Positions 33,803 through 42,213 of a DNA stretch of 64,000 nt are shown piece by piece (the stretch's first letter is position 1; each line of letters opens with the position of its first letter). This stretch comes from Sinomonas sp. P10A9. Lineage in GTDB: Bacteria; Actinomycetota; Actinomycetes; Actinomycetales; Micrococcaceae. The stretch covers positions 1,054,001 to 1,118,000 of the forward strand of contig NZ_CP163302.1 in the NCBI RefSeq assembly GCF_041022165.1, given 5' to 3'. A program made the translations under genes and the position numbers. Under the pieces are notes generated by a model, which saw nothing but the letters and a program-made list of their open reading frames with translations, was not told where the DNA came from and did not search any database.

Positions 33803-34381
33803 ATGGCCTTGCACATCACCGGCGACGACGCCGCCGACCGCCTTCTGACCGACGACCCGCTGGCCCTCCTCATTGGGATGCTGCTGGACCAGCAGGTCCC
33901 GATGGAGACCGCGTTCGCCGGCCCGCTCAAGATCTCCGAGCGGGCCGGCACGCTCGATGCGGGCGCCCTGGCCCACGCGAACCCCGACGACTTTGCGCAG
34001 CTGTTCAAGGAGACCCCGGCGGTCCACCGCTTCCCGGGGTCGATGGCTGCGCGGGTCCAGGCCCTCTGTGCCGAGATCGAGGGCGAGTGGGGCGGCGACG
34101 CCGCGGCGATCTGGACGCGGGGCGCGCCCGACGGCGCCGAGGTCTTCAAGCGACTCAAGAAGCTCCCGGGTTTCGGCGAGCAGAAGGCGAAGATCTTCCT
34201 CGCGCTGCTCGGCAAGCAGTACGGCTACGCTGGGGCGGGCTGGCGCGAGGCCTCTGGCGCCTACGGTGAAGACGGCTCGTACCGCAGTGTCGCCGACATT
34301 GTCTCGTCCGAGTCGCTCGCGAAGGTGCGCGAGCACAAGCGCGCGCAGAAGGCCGCGGCGAAGGCCTCAGCAAAGGAGTGA
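33803..34381 (+). CDS. HhH-GPD-type base-excision repair protein
   Basis: The 192-aa protein has the small actinobacterial HhH-GPD architecture: LALLIGMLLDQQVPMETAFAGP near the N-terminus and the helix-hairpin-helix KLPGFGEQKAKIFLALLGKQYG at about 115-135, then a Lys/Ala-rich tail. The family resembles DNA glycosylases of the endonuclease III type but lacks the iron-sulphur cluster cysteines. It is unrelated to the surrounding catabolic genes and has its own hairpin terminator downstream. The ATG at 33803 follows a weak ribosome site. Confidence 0.82.
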   Translation: MALHITGDDAADRLLTDDPLALLIGMLLDQQVPMETAFAGPLKISERAGTLDAGALAHANPDDFAQLFKETPAVHRFPGSMAARVQALCAEIEGEWGGDAAAIWTRGAPDGAEVFKRLKKLPGFGEQKAKIFLALLGKQYGYAGAGWREASGAYGEDGSYRSVADIVSSESLAKVREHKRAQKAAAKASAKE

Positions 34382-34386
34382 GCCGC

Positions 34387-34414
34387 GCACGACGGCGACC
34401 GCTCGCCGTCGTGC
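34387..34414 (+). terminator. Perfect short hairpin
   Basis: A 12-bp perfect stem (34387-34398 with 34403-34414) with a 4-nt CCGC loop, directly after the HhH-GPD gene. The left arm carries CACGACGGCG. Confidence 0.75.
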
Positions 34415-34575
34415 GGTCTCACCGCCGGCCGGCGGCGCCCGCGGGGCATCCGCGCGCTGCCCTGCGCACCGAGGGGATTTGTGGGCGGCCGCGCAAGACC
34501 ATGGCCAAGCCTGCGAGTGGCTCGGGCTGGATTTCGGCCGAGATGGGCACAATGGAGCCACACGAGGGGGAACCG

Positions 34576-35556
34576 ATGGAAGCGTTCGCGGCAGAGACCA
34601 AGGAGGAGATCATCTTTGAGCCGATCATCTCCGGCGAGCACGGCGGGGGTGTCTCCGTCCCGGCCGGCAAGCCGGTGACGGCACATCCACTGGGAGATGG
34701 GCGTTACCGGGTCGAGGCCTGTCTAGGCAGCACAATGCCTGACTACTCCGCCGTGGTGGAGTCCAAGCAGATCGCCATCACAGGCGAGGTCCGGCGAGTC
34801 TTCGATGTCTTCTTCGACTACAAGACGGACAGACCTGCGAGGTCCAGACCCGATGCGGACCGGGACAGCCCCCGGCTCCGCTCGGACCATGAGCTGCTGT
34901 GGACCAAGAAGCTGAACTCTGGCGTCCATTTCGCCCCGACCGCGCCATCGGCCCGTCGGAACGGGTACCTCATCTACACCGATACTTCCGAGGCCAGGCA
35001 TTGGTACGGCAGCGACGCCATCACCAGCTCCTACACCGGCTGGTCACGTCCGACGTCTCTGGCAGGCGCGATCGCGTCGCTGAACGAGGACGAGCGGTCC
35101 CGTTACCTCAACCCGCCGTACACGATCGGCAGCGCGATGATCTGGCCCGTAAGGAAGAAGGACCGACCCACGATCAATACGGCACGAGGGTTCGGTCCCT
35201 CAGGCAGGCTGATCGGTGACCGCATGGACCTCACCCTTGAGTGCATCCGGCGACACTACTCGGGAGAGCAAGACAGTCCTCTGGCCGGTGTCCTCGGCGC
35301 CTACGCGGACTTCTTCGAGCTCTTCGATGGGTTCACGGAGTTCGTGGACTACTTCCACCTGCAAGACCTCGTGACGCCCGACTACAACGCGGTTCGGTTC
35401 TACCTGCCGTTCGACAACTTCGAGCGTTCAGGGGCACCGGTCACCCGCGACGAGTACGTGACGTACCGGGAAGCCACGCTCGAGTTCATCGCAGCACGGG
35501 CGCGTCGGATGGCCGAGTGGGTAAGGCGGCACCACCCCGACATTGATGTTCTCTAG
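34576..35556 (+). CDS. DUF6994-like hypothetical protein
   Basis: The product is 326 aa. Features resembling the DUF6994 family are FDVFFDYKTDRPARSRPDAD, the LRSDHELLWTKKL segment, the HWYGSDAITSSYTGW segment, and a late FELFDGFTEFVDYFHLQDLV; the function is unknown. The start at 34576 is chosen because GAGGGGGA lies five nt upstream; the longer open frame would read through the preceding hairpin. GC at third positions looks lower and codon choice less biased than in neighbours, suggesting more recent acquisition. It stands alone between a hairpin and a convergent LacI gene. Confidence 0.65.
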   Translation: MEAFAAETKEEIIFEPIISGEHGGGVSVPAGKPVTAHPLGDGRYRVEACLGSTMPDYSAVVESKQIAITGEVRRVFDVFFDYKTDRPARSRPDADRDSPRLRSDHELLWTKKLNSGVHFAPTAPSARRNGYLIYTDTSEARHWYGSDAITSSYTGWSRPTSLAGAIASLNEDERSRYLNPPYTIGSAMIWPVRKKDRPTINTARGFGPSGRLIGDRMDLTLECIRRHYSGEQDSPLAGVLGAYADFFELFDGFTEFVDYFHLQDLVTPDYNAVRFYLPFDNFERSGAPVTRDEYVTYREATLEFIAARARRMAEWVRRHHPDIDVL

Positions 35557-35608
35557 TCGTGCCTTCTCAGACCAGTCGCCGGTGAGCCGGAGCGCGAACC
35601 ACTTGCAG

Positions 35609-36658
35609 TCATGACGGAGGCGGCGCCGTGCTCGTGCGCACCTTGAGCTCAGGCGGCAGGAGGACGACGGCGGGTGGCTCGCGGTCGTCGTAGGTTCCCC
35701 TGGGAGACCCGGGGTGGGCAAGCCGTGCGGCGAGGAGGTCCGCAGCGACACGCCCGGCCTCTCGGCTCGCATTGTCCACGCTAGTGAGGCCCACTGCCTT
35801 GAGCCGAGCTGCCGGGGTGTCGTCGTAGCCGGCGAGCGAGAGGTCCTCGGGGACACGGAGGCCGAGGTCATCGGCCGCGGAGAGGGCGCCGAACGCGGCC
35901 ATGTCATTCACCGCGAACAGAGCCGTGGGCCGCGGGCTCGCATTCAGAGCCTCGTGCGCCGCGCGCCAGCCGGCCTCCTCGGTGCGTCCGGCCTCGACCG
36001 TCTGCGACTCGATGCCGAGGATCTGGCACGCGTCCTCGAATCCGGCGCGCCGTGCGTCGCCCACCTCTGTTCCCGGGGCTGAGAGGTGCGCGATCCGGCG
36101 GTGTCCGAGCGCCGCGAGATGCCGGACCACGCGGCGGGCGCCCTCGGCATCGTCGTTCGTGACCACAGCGGCACCCAGGACCTGGGCGTGGGGAGCGCCC
36201 ACCTGGACCACCGGGACGGGCATCCCCCCGGGCAAAGGCGCGATCTCGGCGAAAGCCGTCTCCGCGCCGTCGAGCGTCCCGACCAAGACGAGGGCTTCGA
36301 CACGCAGCTCGAGGAAGCGCTCCGCGAGCTCGGCCCCCTCGAGCCGCCAATCGCCGAGGAGCGCATGGAGGCCCGCCGCGTGGAGGCCCTCGGTGAGGCC
36401 CTCGACCGCGGGGACGAACCATGGGTTACGCAGGTCATCGAGGATGACGCCGACGGTGCCGCTGCGGGCCGAGCCCATGGCGCGCGCGGCGGCGTTGGGG
36501 CGGTAGCCGAGCTCGGCGGCGGCGTCGAGGATGGCACGGCGCCTCGCCTCGCTCACGTAGCCCGTGCCGCGCAGTGCGAGGGAGGCTGCCGACTTGGACA
36601 CGCCGGCTCGGGCGGCGACGTCGAGGATCGTCGCGGGCTTGGGGCCTGCCTGCGCCAT
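35609..36658 (-). CDS. LacI-family transcriptional regulator
   Basis: The 349-aa protein has the LacI head PATILDVAARAGVSKSAASLAL, hinge AMGSARSGTVGVILDD and a sensor domain with NPWFVPAVEGLTEGL, LFAVNDMAAFG and VPEDLSLAGYDD. GGAGG precedes the ATG at 36658. It is divergent from the inositol dehydrogenase-like gene at 36776, and the gap holds GGAACGTTCC, the same palindrome found at 20236. It may therefore control both the local dehydrogenase and the 20.3-kb module. Confidence 0.88.
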   Translation of the reverse strand: MAQAGPKPATILDVAARAGVSKSAASLALRGTGYVSEARRRAILDAAAELGYRPNAAARAMGSARSGTVGVILDDLRNPWFVPAVEGLTEGLHAAGLHALLGDWRLEGAELAERFLELRVEALVLVGTLDGAETAFAEIAPLPGGMPVPVVQVGAPHAQVLGAAVVTNDDAEGARRVVRHLAALGHRRIAHLSAPGTEVGDARRAGFEDACQILGIESQTVEAGRTEEAGWRAAHEALNASPRPTALFAVNDMAAFGALSAADDLGLRVPEDLSLAGYDDTPAARLKAVGLTSVDNASREAGRVAADLLAARLAHPGSPRGTYDDREPPAVVLLPPELKVRTSTAPPPS

Positions 36659-36673
36659 GTTCGCCTCCACAAA

Positions 36674-36740
36674 TGTCAGGACAAATCTTGACCGCAACGC
36701 CGGTCATAGGGATACTCTAAACCAGATATTGGAACGTTCC
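36674..36740 (+). promoter_or_regulatory. Promoter with IolR-like box and LacI-type palindrome
   Basis: TGTCAGGACAAAT (36674-36686) is an IolR-like box. TTGACC (36688-36693) and GATACT (36711-36716) form a promoter with 17-nt spacing. The palindrome GGAACGTTCC (36731-36740, within TTGGAACGTTCCC) lies just downstream of the expected transcription start. Confidence 0.7.
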
Positions 36741-36775
36741 CATATGCGTTCCGGAACTGACGAAGGAGTGCCCAC

Positions 36776-37828
36776 ATGGAGACCACCAAGACTGTCACGC
36801 TCGGACTCGTCGGAGTCGGGCGCATCGGCGTCATGCACGCCCGCAACATCGCGGCGATCGCGCCGCAGCTCGCCGAGCGCGAGCGCGGCCTAGAGCTTCG
36901 GCTCAAGCTCACCGACGTCGCCGAGGAGCACGCGCGCGCCGTCGCGGCCGAGGTCGGCGCCGAGTTCGTCCCTGGCGGCGTGCAGGGGCTCATCGCCTCC
37001 GGCGTCGATGCGCTCGTCGTCGCCACCGGCACCCAGACCCACCCCGAGCTCATCCGGGCGGGCGTCGACGCGGGACTGCCCGTGTTCTGCGAGAAGCCGG
37101 TGGCCGGCTCCGTCGCGGACTCCCTGCCGGTGCTCGAGTACATCGCCGAGAAGGGCGGCGTCGTGCAGATCGGCCATCAGCGCCGCTTCGACGCGGGCTA
37201 CCTCGAGGCCAAGCGCCGCTTCGACGCGGGTGAGATCGGCTGGATCCATTCGCTGCGGGCCATGACCGGGGACATGTTCCCGCCCTCCGTCGAGTTCCTC
37301 GCCACCTCCGGCGGCCTCTTCCGCGACTGCTCGGTCCACGACTTCGACATCCTCCGGTGGCTCACAGGCCGCGAGATCGTCGAGGTCTACGCGAAGGGCT
37401 CGAACAACGGCGATCCCGCGATCGGCGAGGTCGGCGACGTAGACACCGCGCTCGCCGTTGTGACGTTCGACGACGGCACGGTCGGCACGGTCTCCGCGAC
37501 GCGCTACAACGGGGCCGGACACGACGTGCGCCTCGAGATCCAGGGGTCCAAGGACTCCGTCATGGTGGGGCTGGACGACAAGACCGCCCTGCGCTCGACC
37601 GAGACCGGCGTCGCGTTCCCGGGAGGGGAGACGCACAAGACGTTCGCCGAGCGGTTCGACGCCGCGTACCGGGCCGAGCTCGCAGCCTTCGTGGAGCTGG
37701 TGCTCGGCGAACGCACGAATCCCTGCACCCCGGAGGACGCCGTCGCCGCCTCGCGCGTTGCCGACGCAGCTCAGGAATCCCTTGAGACCGGCGCGCCGGT
37801 CCGGGTGGAGGTCCCGGCCCGCGCCTGA
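36776..37828 (+). CDS. Inositol 2-dehydrogenase-like Gfo/Idh/MocA enzyme
   Basis: The 350-aa enzyme keeps the full inositol-dehydrogenase triad: Lys107 in VFCEKPV, and Asp184 and His188 in FRDCSVHDFD. It has the Rossmann motif LGLVGVGRIGVMHARN and QIGHQRRFD. It is a second bona fide candidate for myo-, scyllo- or chiro-inositol oxidation. GAAGGAG precedes the ATG. It is monocistronic, with an IolR-like box and a LacI operator upstream and an 18-bp hairpin downstream. Confidence 0.87.
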   Translation: METTKTVTLGLVGVGRIGVMHARNIAAIAPQLAERERGLELRLKLTDVAEEHARAVAAEVGAEFVPGGVQGLIASGVDALVVATGTQTHPELIRAGVDAGLPVFCEKPVAGSVADSLPVLEYIAEKGGVVQIGHQRRFDAGYLEAKRRFDAGEIGWIHSLRAMTGDMFPPSVEFLATSGGLFRDCSVHDFDILRWLTGREIVEVYAKGSNNGDPAIGEVGDVDTALAVVTFDDGTVGTVSATRYNGAGHDVRLEIQGSKDSVMVGLDDKTALRSTETGVAFPGGETHKTFAERFDAAYRAELAAFVELVLGERTNPCTPEDAVAASRVADAAQESLETGAPVRVEVPARA

Positions 37829-37839
37829 CGGTGACGCAC

Positions 37840-37880
37840 GACGGCGGTGGGCCGCCCGCCGTGGGCGGCCCACCGCCGTC
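37840..37880. terminator. Bidirectional 18-bp hairpin
   Basis: A perfect stem (37840-37857 with 37863-37880) with a 5-nt loop lies between the convergent dehydrogenase and PHP-hydrolase genes. It begins with the recurrent CACGACGGCG (37837-37846). Confidence 0.78.
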
Positions 37881-37885
37881 GCCGG

Positions 37886-39463
37886 CTACTTCCCGTTCCC
37901 GAGGAAGATGGGGTTCGTCAGCGCCGCCATGGCCCCGAGCGAAAGGTTCGGGCCCATCTCCGTGCCGCTGCCCGACGTGCCGTCGCTCTTCGGGTGCCGA
38001 ACCTCGACGCGGATGTAGGCCGCGAGCTGCGGCGTCGTGATCCACGTGCTCGTGCCCTGACCGGACGCGGGCAGCGTGATCTGCTGCGTCTGGCCCTCGT
38101 CGGTGATGAACCGCACCACGCCGTTCGGCACACCGGCGACCGTCGCCGAGACGGTGACCGGCGCGTCGTCGGCCACGCTCAGGCGCTCGCCGATGCCGGC
38201 CGCCTTCCCGCCCGACTTGACGGCGAATTCGAGTGAGATGCCTGCCGACTCGGCGATCCATGAGCGCCCGTTGCGGATGCCGTCAAGGATCGCGTCGTGC
38301 GAGAGCGCGGACGCGTTGACCACATTGTGCGGCCATCCGATGACCTGCGGGACGCTGTGCGCATCGCTGTTGCCCATCGCGGGCAGCCAACGGCCATTAG
38401 TCCGTACGGAATGGACGAGCATGGAATCCCACGTGTTGACGGAGAACTCGTCGTCGACCGTCCACGGGCCGGTCCACACCTCGACGGCGTCGGCGTCGTC
38501 GTAGCCGAACTTCCAGCGGCACGCGACGTAGGGGCAGTACGGATGGGCCGGGACCACGAGCCCGCCGGAGGCGTGGATCCGCTGTGCAGCTTCCTCGAAG
38601 CCCTTCTCGCGCGCGCGGTAGCGCCAGTCGATCCACTCGCCCGGCTTGAGGCCGAGCGCGAGGTAGTGGCCGTTGCGGGTTGTGACCTCTTCGCCGGTCA
38701 TGATGAGCAGGTCTTCCCCCGCGAGGGGGCCCCACACGCCGTGGGACGCCGGCGTGTTGTGGTCCGTGGAGATCATGAAGTCCATGTGTGCGGCCCGGGC
38801 GCCGGCAGCGACTTCCTGCGGGGTCCGCCTTCCGTCCGAGTAGACGGTGTGCAGGTGGCCGTCGCCGCGGTACCACCCGGCGCCGCGACCCGCGATCGCC
38901 TGCGGCGGGTACGCGGGCTGGTACGGCGTGCCGTCGGGGCCGAAATCGAGCGTGACGGTCACCGTGTAGTCAAGGCCATGCTCGGACACCTGGTACGGGC
39001 CGAGGATGACGTTCCACGTGCCCTTGCCGATCGGCCCGGCGAGGTAGCCGGGAGTTGCTTCCGCGGCGCTGATGGAGAATTCTGTGCGGAAGCCGCCGGA
39101 CCATCCGCGGAAGCCCTTGCCCTGGAGGTCGGTGCCCTTCTCGTCGAAGATGCCGATGTCGCAGGCGTTCACGAGGAGGCCCGGTGTGATCGTGGGCTTG
39201 TTGTAGGAGTACGAGACGCTGATCTTGTTGACCCCGGCCGGAATCTCGACCGGGAGGTATACGAAGTCAGCGGCTCCGGGGTCGAGGTGGCCGGTGAGTG
39301 TCTTGGTTCGGCTCGTGCCGGTGTCCGCGGTGGCGAAGGTCATCGGTGCGAGGGTCAGCGCCGCGCCGGTGAGCGCGGCCGTGAGGAATCCCCGACGTGA
39401 CGGGGAGAGGAGGGCTGGGGTGTCGCCGCTGTGGGCTTGGCAGGGTGATGTCACCCGGACCAT
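37886..39463 (-). CDS. Tat-exported CehA/McbA-type PHP metallohydrolase
   Basis: The product is 525 aa. The twin-arginine signal SPSRRGFLTAALTGAALTLA predicts export as a folded protein. A beta-rich N-terminal region (~50-190) precedes a PHP domain with metal-ligand motifs GDGHLHTVYSDGR, ISTDHNTPASHG, PAHPYCPYVA and GNSDAHSVP, followed by a C-terminal beta domain. CehA/McbA relatives hydrolyse carbamates or phosphoesters; the natural substrate here is unknown. It is divergent from the LOG-like gene, and the gap shows 11-nt-spaced GTTAA repeats that may be a regulator site. Confidence 0.8.
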   Translation of the reverse strand: MVRVTSPCQAHSGDTPALLSPSRRGFLTAALTGAALTLAPMTFATADTGTSRTKTLTGHLDPGAADFVYLPVEIPAGVNKISVSYSYNKPTITPGLLVNACDIGIFDEKGTDLQGKGFRGWSGGFRTEFSISAAEATPGYLAGPIGKGTWNVILGPYQVSEHGLDYTVTVTLDFGPDGTPYQPAYPPQAIAGRGAGWYRGDGHLHTVYSDGRRTPQEVAAGARAAHMDFMISTDHNTPASHGVWGPLAGEDLLIMTGEEVTTRNGHYLALGLKPGEWIDWRYRAREKGFEEAAQRIHASGGLVVPAHPYCPYVACRWKFGYDDADAVEVWTGPWTVDDEFSVNTWDSMLVHSVRTNGRWLPAMGNSDAHSVPQVIGWPHNVVNASALSHDAILDGIRNGRSWIAESAGISLEFAVKSGGKAAGIGERLSVADDAPVTVSATVAGVPNGVVRFITDEGQTQQITLPASGQGTSTWITTPQLAAYIRVEVRHPKSDGTSGSGTEMGPNLSLGAMAALTNPIFLGNGK

Positions 39464-39477
39464 GGTCGGGACTCATA

Positions 39478-39493
39478 GTTAAATCTCGGTTAA
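39478..39493. promoter_or_regulatory. 11-nt-spaced direct repeat upstream of PHP hydrolase
   Basis: GTTAA at 39478-39482 and 39489-39493 are exactly 11 nt apart, one helical turn, the geometry of OmpR/PhoP-type response-regulator sites. It lies 15 nt upstream of the hydrolase start. Confidence 0.35.
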
Positions 39494-39557
39494 GGCAGTC
39501 CGAATCGGCCCTGAATTCGCTCCGGGGGACACCGGAGGATCCGGATACTCTGGCCCC

Positions 39558-40676
39558 ATGAACGCCACCCCCGCCCCGCTGCCGCGCACGCTCGAGGTAG
39601 AGTCCCTCGGGCACTTCGATGCGCTCGTGGCCGGTGGCGCGGCCTCGATGGCCGGGTGGCAGGTGCAGTCGGTGGACCTCACGGAGCGTTCGAGTGCACT
39701 CAAGGCCCTCGACCCGGCGGGCGCCATGTTCCTCGGCTGCCGGCTCCAGCCCGGGATGGAGCAGTCCCTGCGGGCAAGGGGCGCACTTGTCTTCCCGGTC
39801 CTGCCCGGCCTCCCGTTCGATCCGTACCGCCCTGCGCTCTACACCGGTCCCGAGCTGTACACGGGAGTCGAGTACCGGCCCTACGAGGAGACGCCGGACG
39901 CGCGGATCTACGCCTGGACCCAGCAGCAGGGCCGCGTCGGCGTCGAGTCTGCGATCTCCGCTGCCCTCCACGACCACCACATCGGCGAAGCGCTGCAGGA
40001 CGCGCTCCAGGGGCCGTTCGCCGGGCGGAAGATCGTGGGCGTCATGGGCGGACACGCCGGACTCCGGGGGAGTTCGGTGTACGACGACGCCGCGCACCTC
40101 GGGCGCGGGCTCGCGGCGGCCGGGCATGTGGTCGCCACGGGTGGCGGGCCGGGCGCGATGGAGGCCGCGAACCTCGGAGCCTACTTGGCGGCCTTCCCGG
40201 AATCGGCCCTTGATGCGGCGCTCCACGAGATCGCCGTCGTGCCCGGCTTCAGGCCCTCGGTGAGCTCATGGGCGCGCGCCGCGCTCGCGGTGCTGGGCCG
40301 GTTCCCGGGCGGGACGCCGAGCCTCGGCATCCCCACGTGGTTCTACGGCCATGAGCCGCCCAACCTGTTCGCGACGCACATCGCCAAGTACTTCGCGAAC
40401 TCGGTGCGCGAGGCCGTGCTGCTCGAGAAGTGCACGGGAGGCGTCGTGTTCCTGCCCGGTGCCGCGGGCACGGTGCAGGAGGTCTTCCAGGATGCGTGTG
40501 AGAACTACTACGGCACGAGCGAGACGATCACGCCCATGGTCCTCGTGGGGGAGCGGCACTGGACTGAGGAGCTCCCGGCGTGGCCGCTGCTGCGGACCCT
40601 CGCGGAAGGCCGCGGCATGGCAGACCGCCTCCGCCTCGTCGACTCGGTCGAAGAAGCGGTCGCCGCGCTGGCCTGA
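39558..40676 (+). CDS. LOG-family-like Rossmann nucleotide-binding protein
   Basis: The 372-aa protein has an unrecognised N-terminal ~150 residues, then a Rossmann-like domain: KIVGVMGGHAGLRG, VVATGGGPGAMEAANLGAYLA and GGVVFLPGAAGTVQEVFQ. The last is a variant of the PGGxGTxxE motif of LOG/lysine-decarboxylase-fold phosphoribohydrolases, with the second Gly replaced by Ala. LOG enzymes release bases from nucleoside 5'-monophosphates. The larger size suggests a distinct subfamily. It is divergent from the PHP hydrolase and convergent with an MHS transporter across a 21-bp repeat array. Confidence 0.78.
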   Translation: MNATPAPLPRTLEVESLGHFDALVAGGAASMAGWQVQSVDLTERSSALKALDPAGAMFLGCRLQPGMEQSLRARGALVFPVLPGLPFDPYRPALYTGPELYTGVEYRPYEETPDARIYAWTQQQGRVGVESAISAALHDHHIGEALQDALQGPFAGRKIVGVMGGHAGLRGSSVYDDAAHLGRGLAAAGHVVATGGGPGAMEAANLGAYLAAFPESALDAALHEIAVVPGFRPSVSSWARAALAVLGRFPGGTPSLGIPTWFYGHEPPNLFATHIAKYFANSVREAVLLEKCTGGVVFLPGAAGTVQEVFQDACENYYGTSETITPMVLVGERHWTEELPAWPLLRTLAEGRGMADRLRLVDSVEEAVAALA

Positions 40677-40684
40677 GGCCGCAT

Positions 40685-40843
40685 CGCAGCGAGGTGAGTC
40701 CGCAACCGCGAAGGGTGACCCCGCATCCCAGGAAGGTGGCTCCGCATCCCAGGAAGGTGGCTCCGCATCCGCGAAAGGTGACCCCGCAACGATCAAGACC
40801 GATGCGGGGTCACCTCTCAAGGATGCGGGGTCACATTCCTGCG
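40685..40843. repeat. 21-bp repeat array: five direct plus two inverted units
   Basis: Five tandem 21-bp units run from 40685 to 40789 with GGTG at 40693 (as GGTGAG), 40714, 40735, 40756 and 40777, exactly 21 nt apart. The conserved part is GGTGACCCCGCAT (two copies read GGTGGCTCCGCAT). After 12 nt, two inverted units follow (ATGCGGGGTCACC at 40802 and 40823), again 21 nt apart. The array fills the gap between two convergent genes and could fold into a long hairpin. A second array lies at 47461-47597. Confidence 0.85.
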
Positions 40844-40851
40844 ATGAGCGG

Positions 40852-42171
40852 TCAGTCGAGGTCGCGCTTCGTGCCTTCCGGTGTGGCCCGCACCGCCACG
40901 AACGCGAGGAACAGGATCGCGATCCAGAAGCCGCCGATCACCCAGAGGCCGCCCGTCAGGAGTGCGAGGCCGGCGACGATCATCGGAGTGAACCCGGCCC
41001 CGAGCATCGACGCACCTTGGTATGCCAGCGATGCCCCGGTGTACCGATTGCGGGTGGGGAACTGCTCCGCCACATAGGCGGCGATCGGTCCGTACAGGAG
41101 ACCTTGGACCAGGCCGTTGCCGAGCACAATCGCGATGGCGAAGCCCCACAGAGTGCCGTTAGTCATGAGGAAGACGATCGGGAACGCCAGCGCAACGCCG
41201 GAGAGCGTGCCCACGGCGAGCAGGCGGCGTCGTCCGAAGCGGTCCGAGAGGCGCGCAGACCAGAACGTCACGATGAGCGTCAGCACGGCAGCCGCGGCCT
41301 TGATGTTGAGCACGCCATTCTTGTCCGCACCGGATTCGATGGCGACCGAGACGCCCCACACCGTGGTCATGGACTGGCACACGTAGAACGCGGTGGTCGC
41401 GGTCAGGCCGAGGAGGACCGCGCGCTTGTTGTTGCGCAGCACGTCGAGGATCGGCACACGTCGCCTCTCGCCCTCGGCCTCGAGGCGCTTGAAGGCGGGG
41501 GTCTCTGACACCTGCAGCCGGATGACGAGGCCCACGAGGATCAGGAGCGCCGAGAGGAGGAACGGCACGCGCCAACCCCACGTGAGGAACTGGTTCCCCG
41601 AGACGGCGGCGAAGAGCGAGAGGGCGAGGGTGCCGAGGATCGCGCCAGCCGGGCCACCCGCGTTGGCGAACGCTGCGGCGAAGCCGCGGTGCTTCGCGGG
41701 AGCGTGCTCGATCGCCATGAGCGCCGCACCGCCCCACTCGCCGCCCACCGCGATGCCCTGGACGAGCCGGAGCGCGGAGAGGGCGATCGGCGCGGCGACG
41801 CCGATCTGCGCCGTCGGGGGCAGAAGGCCTATCGCCACCGTGCCCGCGCCCATGATGAGCATGGACAGGACGAGCATCTTCTTCCGGCCCAGGATGTCGC
41901 CGAAGTGGCCGAAGACGAGCCCGCCGAGCGGCCTCGCGACATAGCCGATGGCGAGCGTGACGAACGAGGCGAAGATCGCGAAGCCCGGCCCGAGGTTCGC
42001 GAAGAAGACCTTGTTGAACACGAGGGACGCCGCCGTCGCGTAGAGCATGAAGTCGTAGTACTCGATGGCGCTGCCGATGAAGGACGAGGCCAGGATGCGG
42101 CGCATGTCCTTCGTGTTGAGTGTCTCGGCCGGCGCGGCGGGCTGCGCGGTCAGTCTGGTTTCAATGGTCAT
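40852..42171 (-). CDS. MFS transporter, metabolite:H+ symporter (MHS) family
   Basis: The 439-aa carrier has about 12 helices and MHS motifs: SSFIGSAIEYYDFMLYATAA in helix 1, YVARPLGGLVFGHFGD-LGRKKML, and LSALRLVQGIAVGGEWGGA, with a long central loop. The family takes up carboxylates and related acids (shikimate, citrate, alpha-ketoglutarate, betaine). AGAGGAT precedes the ATG at 42171. It lies 42 nt downstream of the MBL-fold hydrolase gene, so both are probably one operon controlled by the divergent LysR protein. Confidence 0.87.
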   Translation of the reverse strand: MTIETRLTAQPAAPAETLNTKDMRRILASSFIGSAIEYYDFMLYATAASLVFNKVFFANLGPGFAIFASFVTLAIGYVARPLGGLVFGHFGDILGRKKMLVLSMLIMGAGTVAIGLLPPTAQIGVAAPIALSALRLVQGIAVGGEWGGAALMAIEHAPAKHRGFAAAFANAGGPAGAILGTLALSLFAAVSGNQFLTWGWRVPFLLSALLILVGLVIRLQVSETPAFKRLEAEGERRRVPILDVLRNNKRAVLLGLTATTAFYVCQSMTTVWGVSVAIESGADKNGVLNIKAAAAVLTLIVTFWSARLSDRFGRRRLLAVGTLSGVALAFPIVFLMTNGTLWGFAIAIVLGNGLVQGLLYGPIAAYVAEQFPTRNRYTGASLAYQGASMLGAGFTPMIVAGLALLTGGLWVIGGFWIAILFLAFVAVRATPEGTKRDLD

Positions 42172-42213
42172 GCTGGGATCCTCTTCCAATGATGGACGCA
42201 AGGGGGGCGGCCG

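Noticed and set aside
34378-34575. Longer N-terminus for the DUF6994-like protein
   Set aside because: It would translate through a perfect terminator hairpin, and the added residues are Arg/Pro-rich; the ATG at 34576 has a strong ribosome site.
40685-40843. CRISPR array
   Set aside because: Units are 21 bp with the variable part only eight nt and not spacer-like; half the units are inverted; no cas genes are present.
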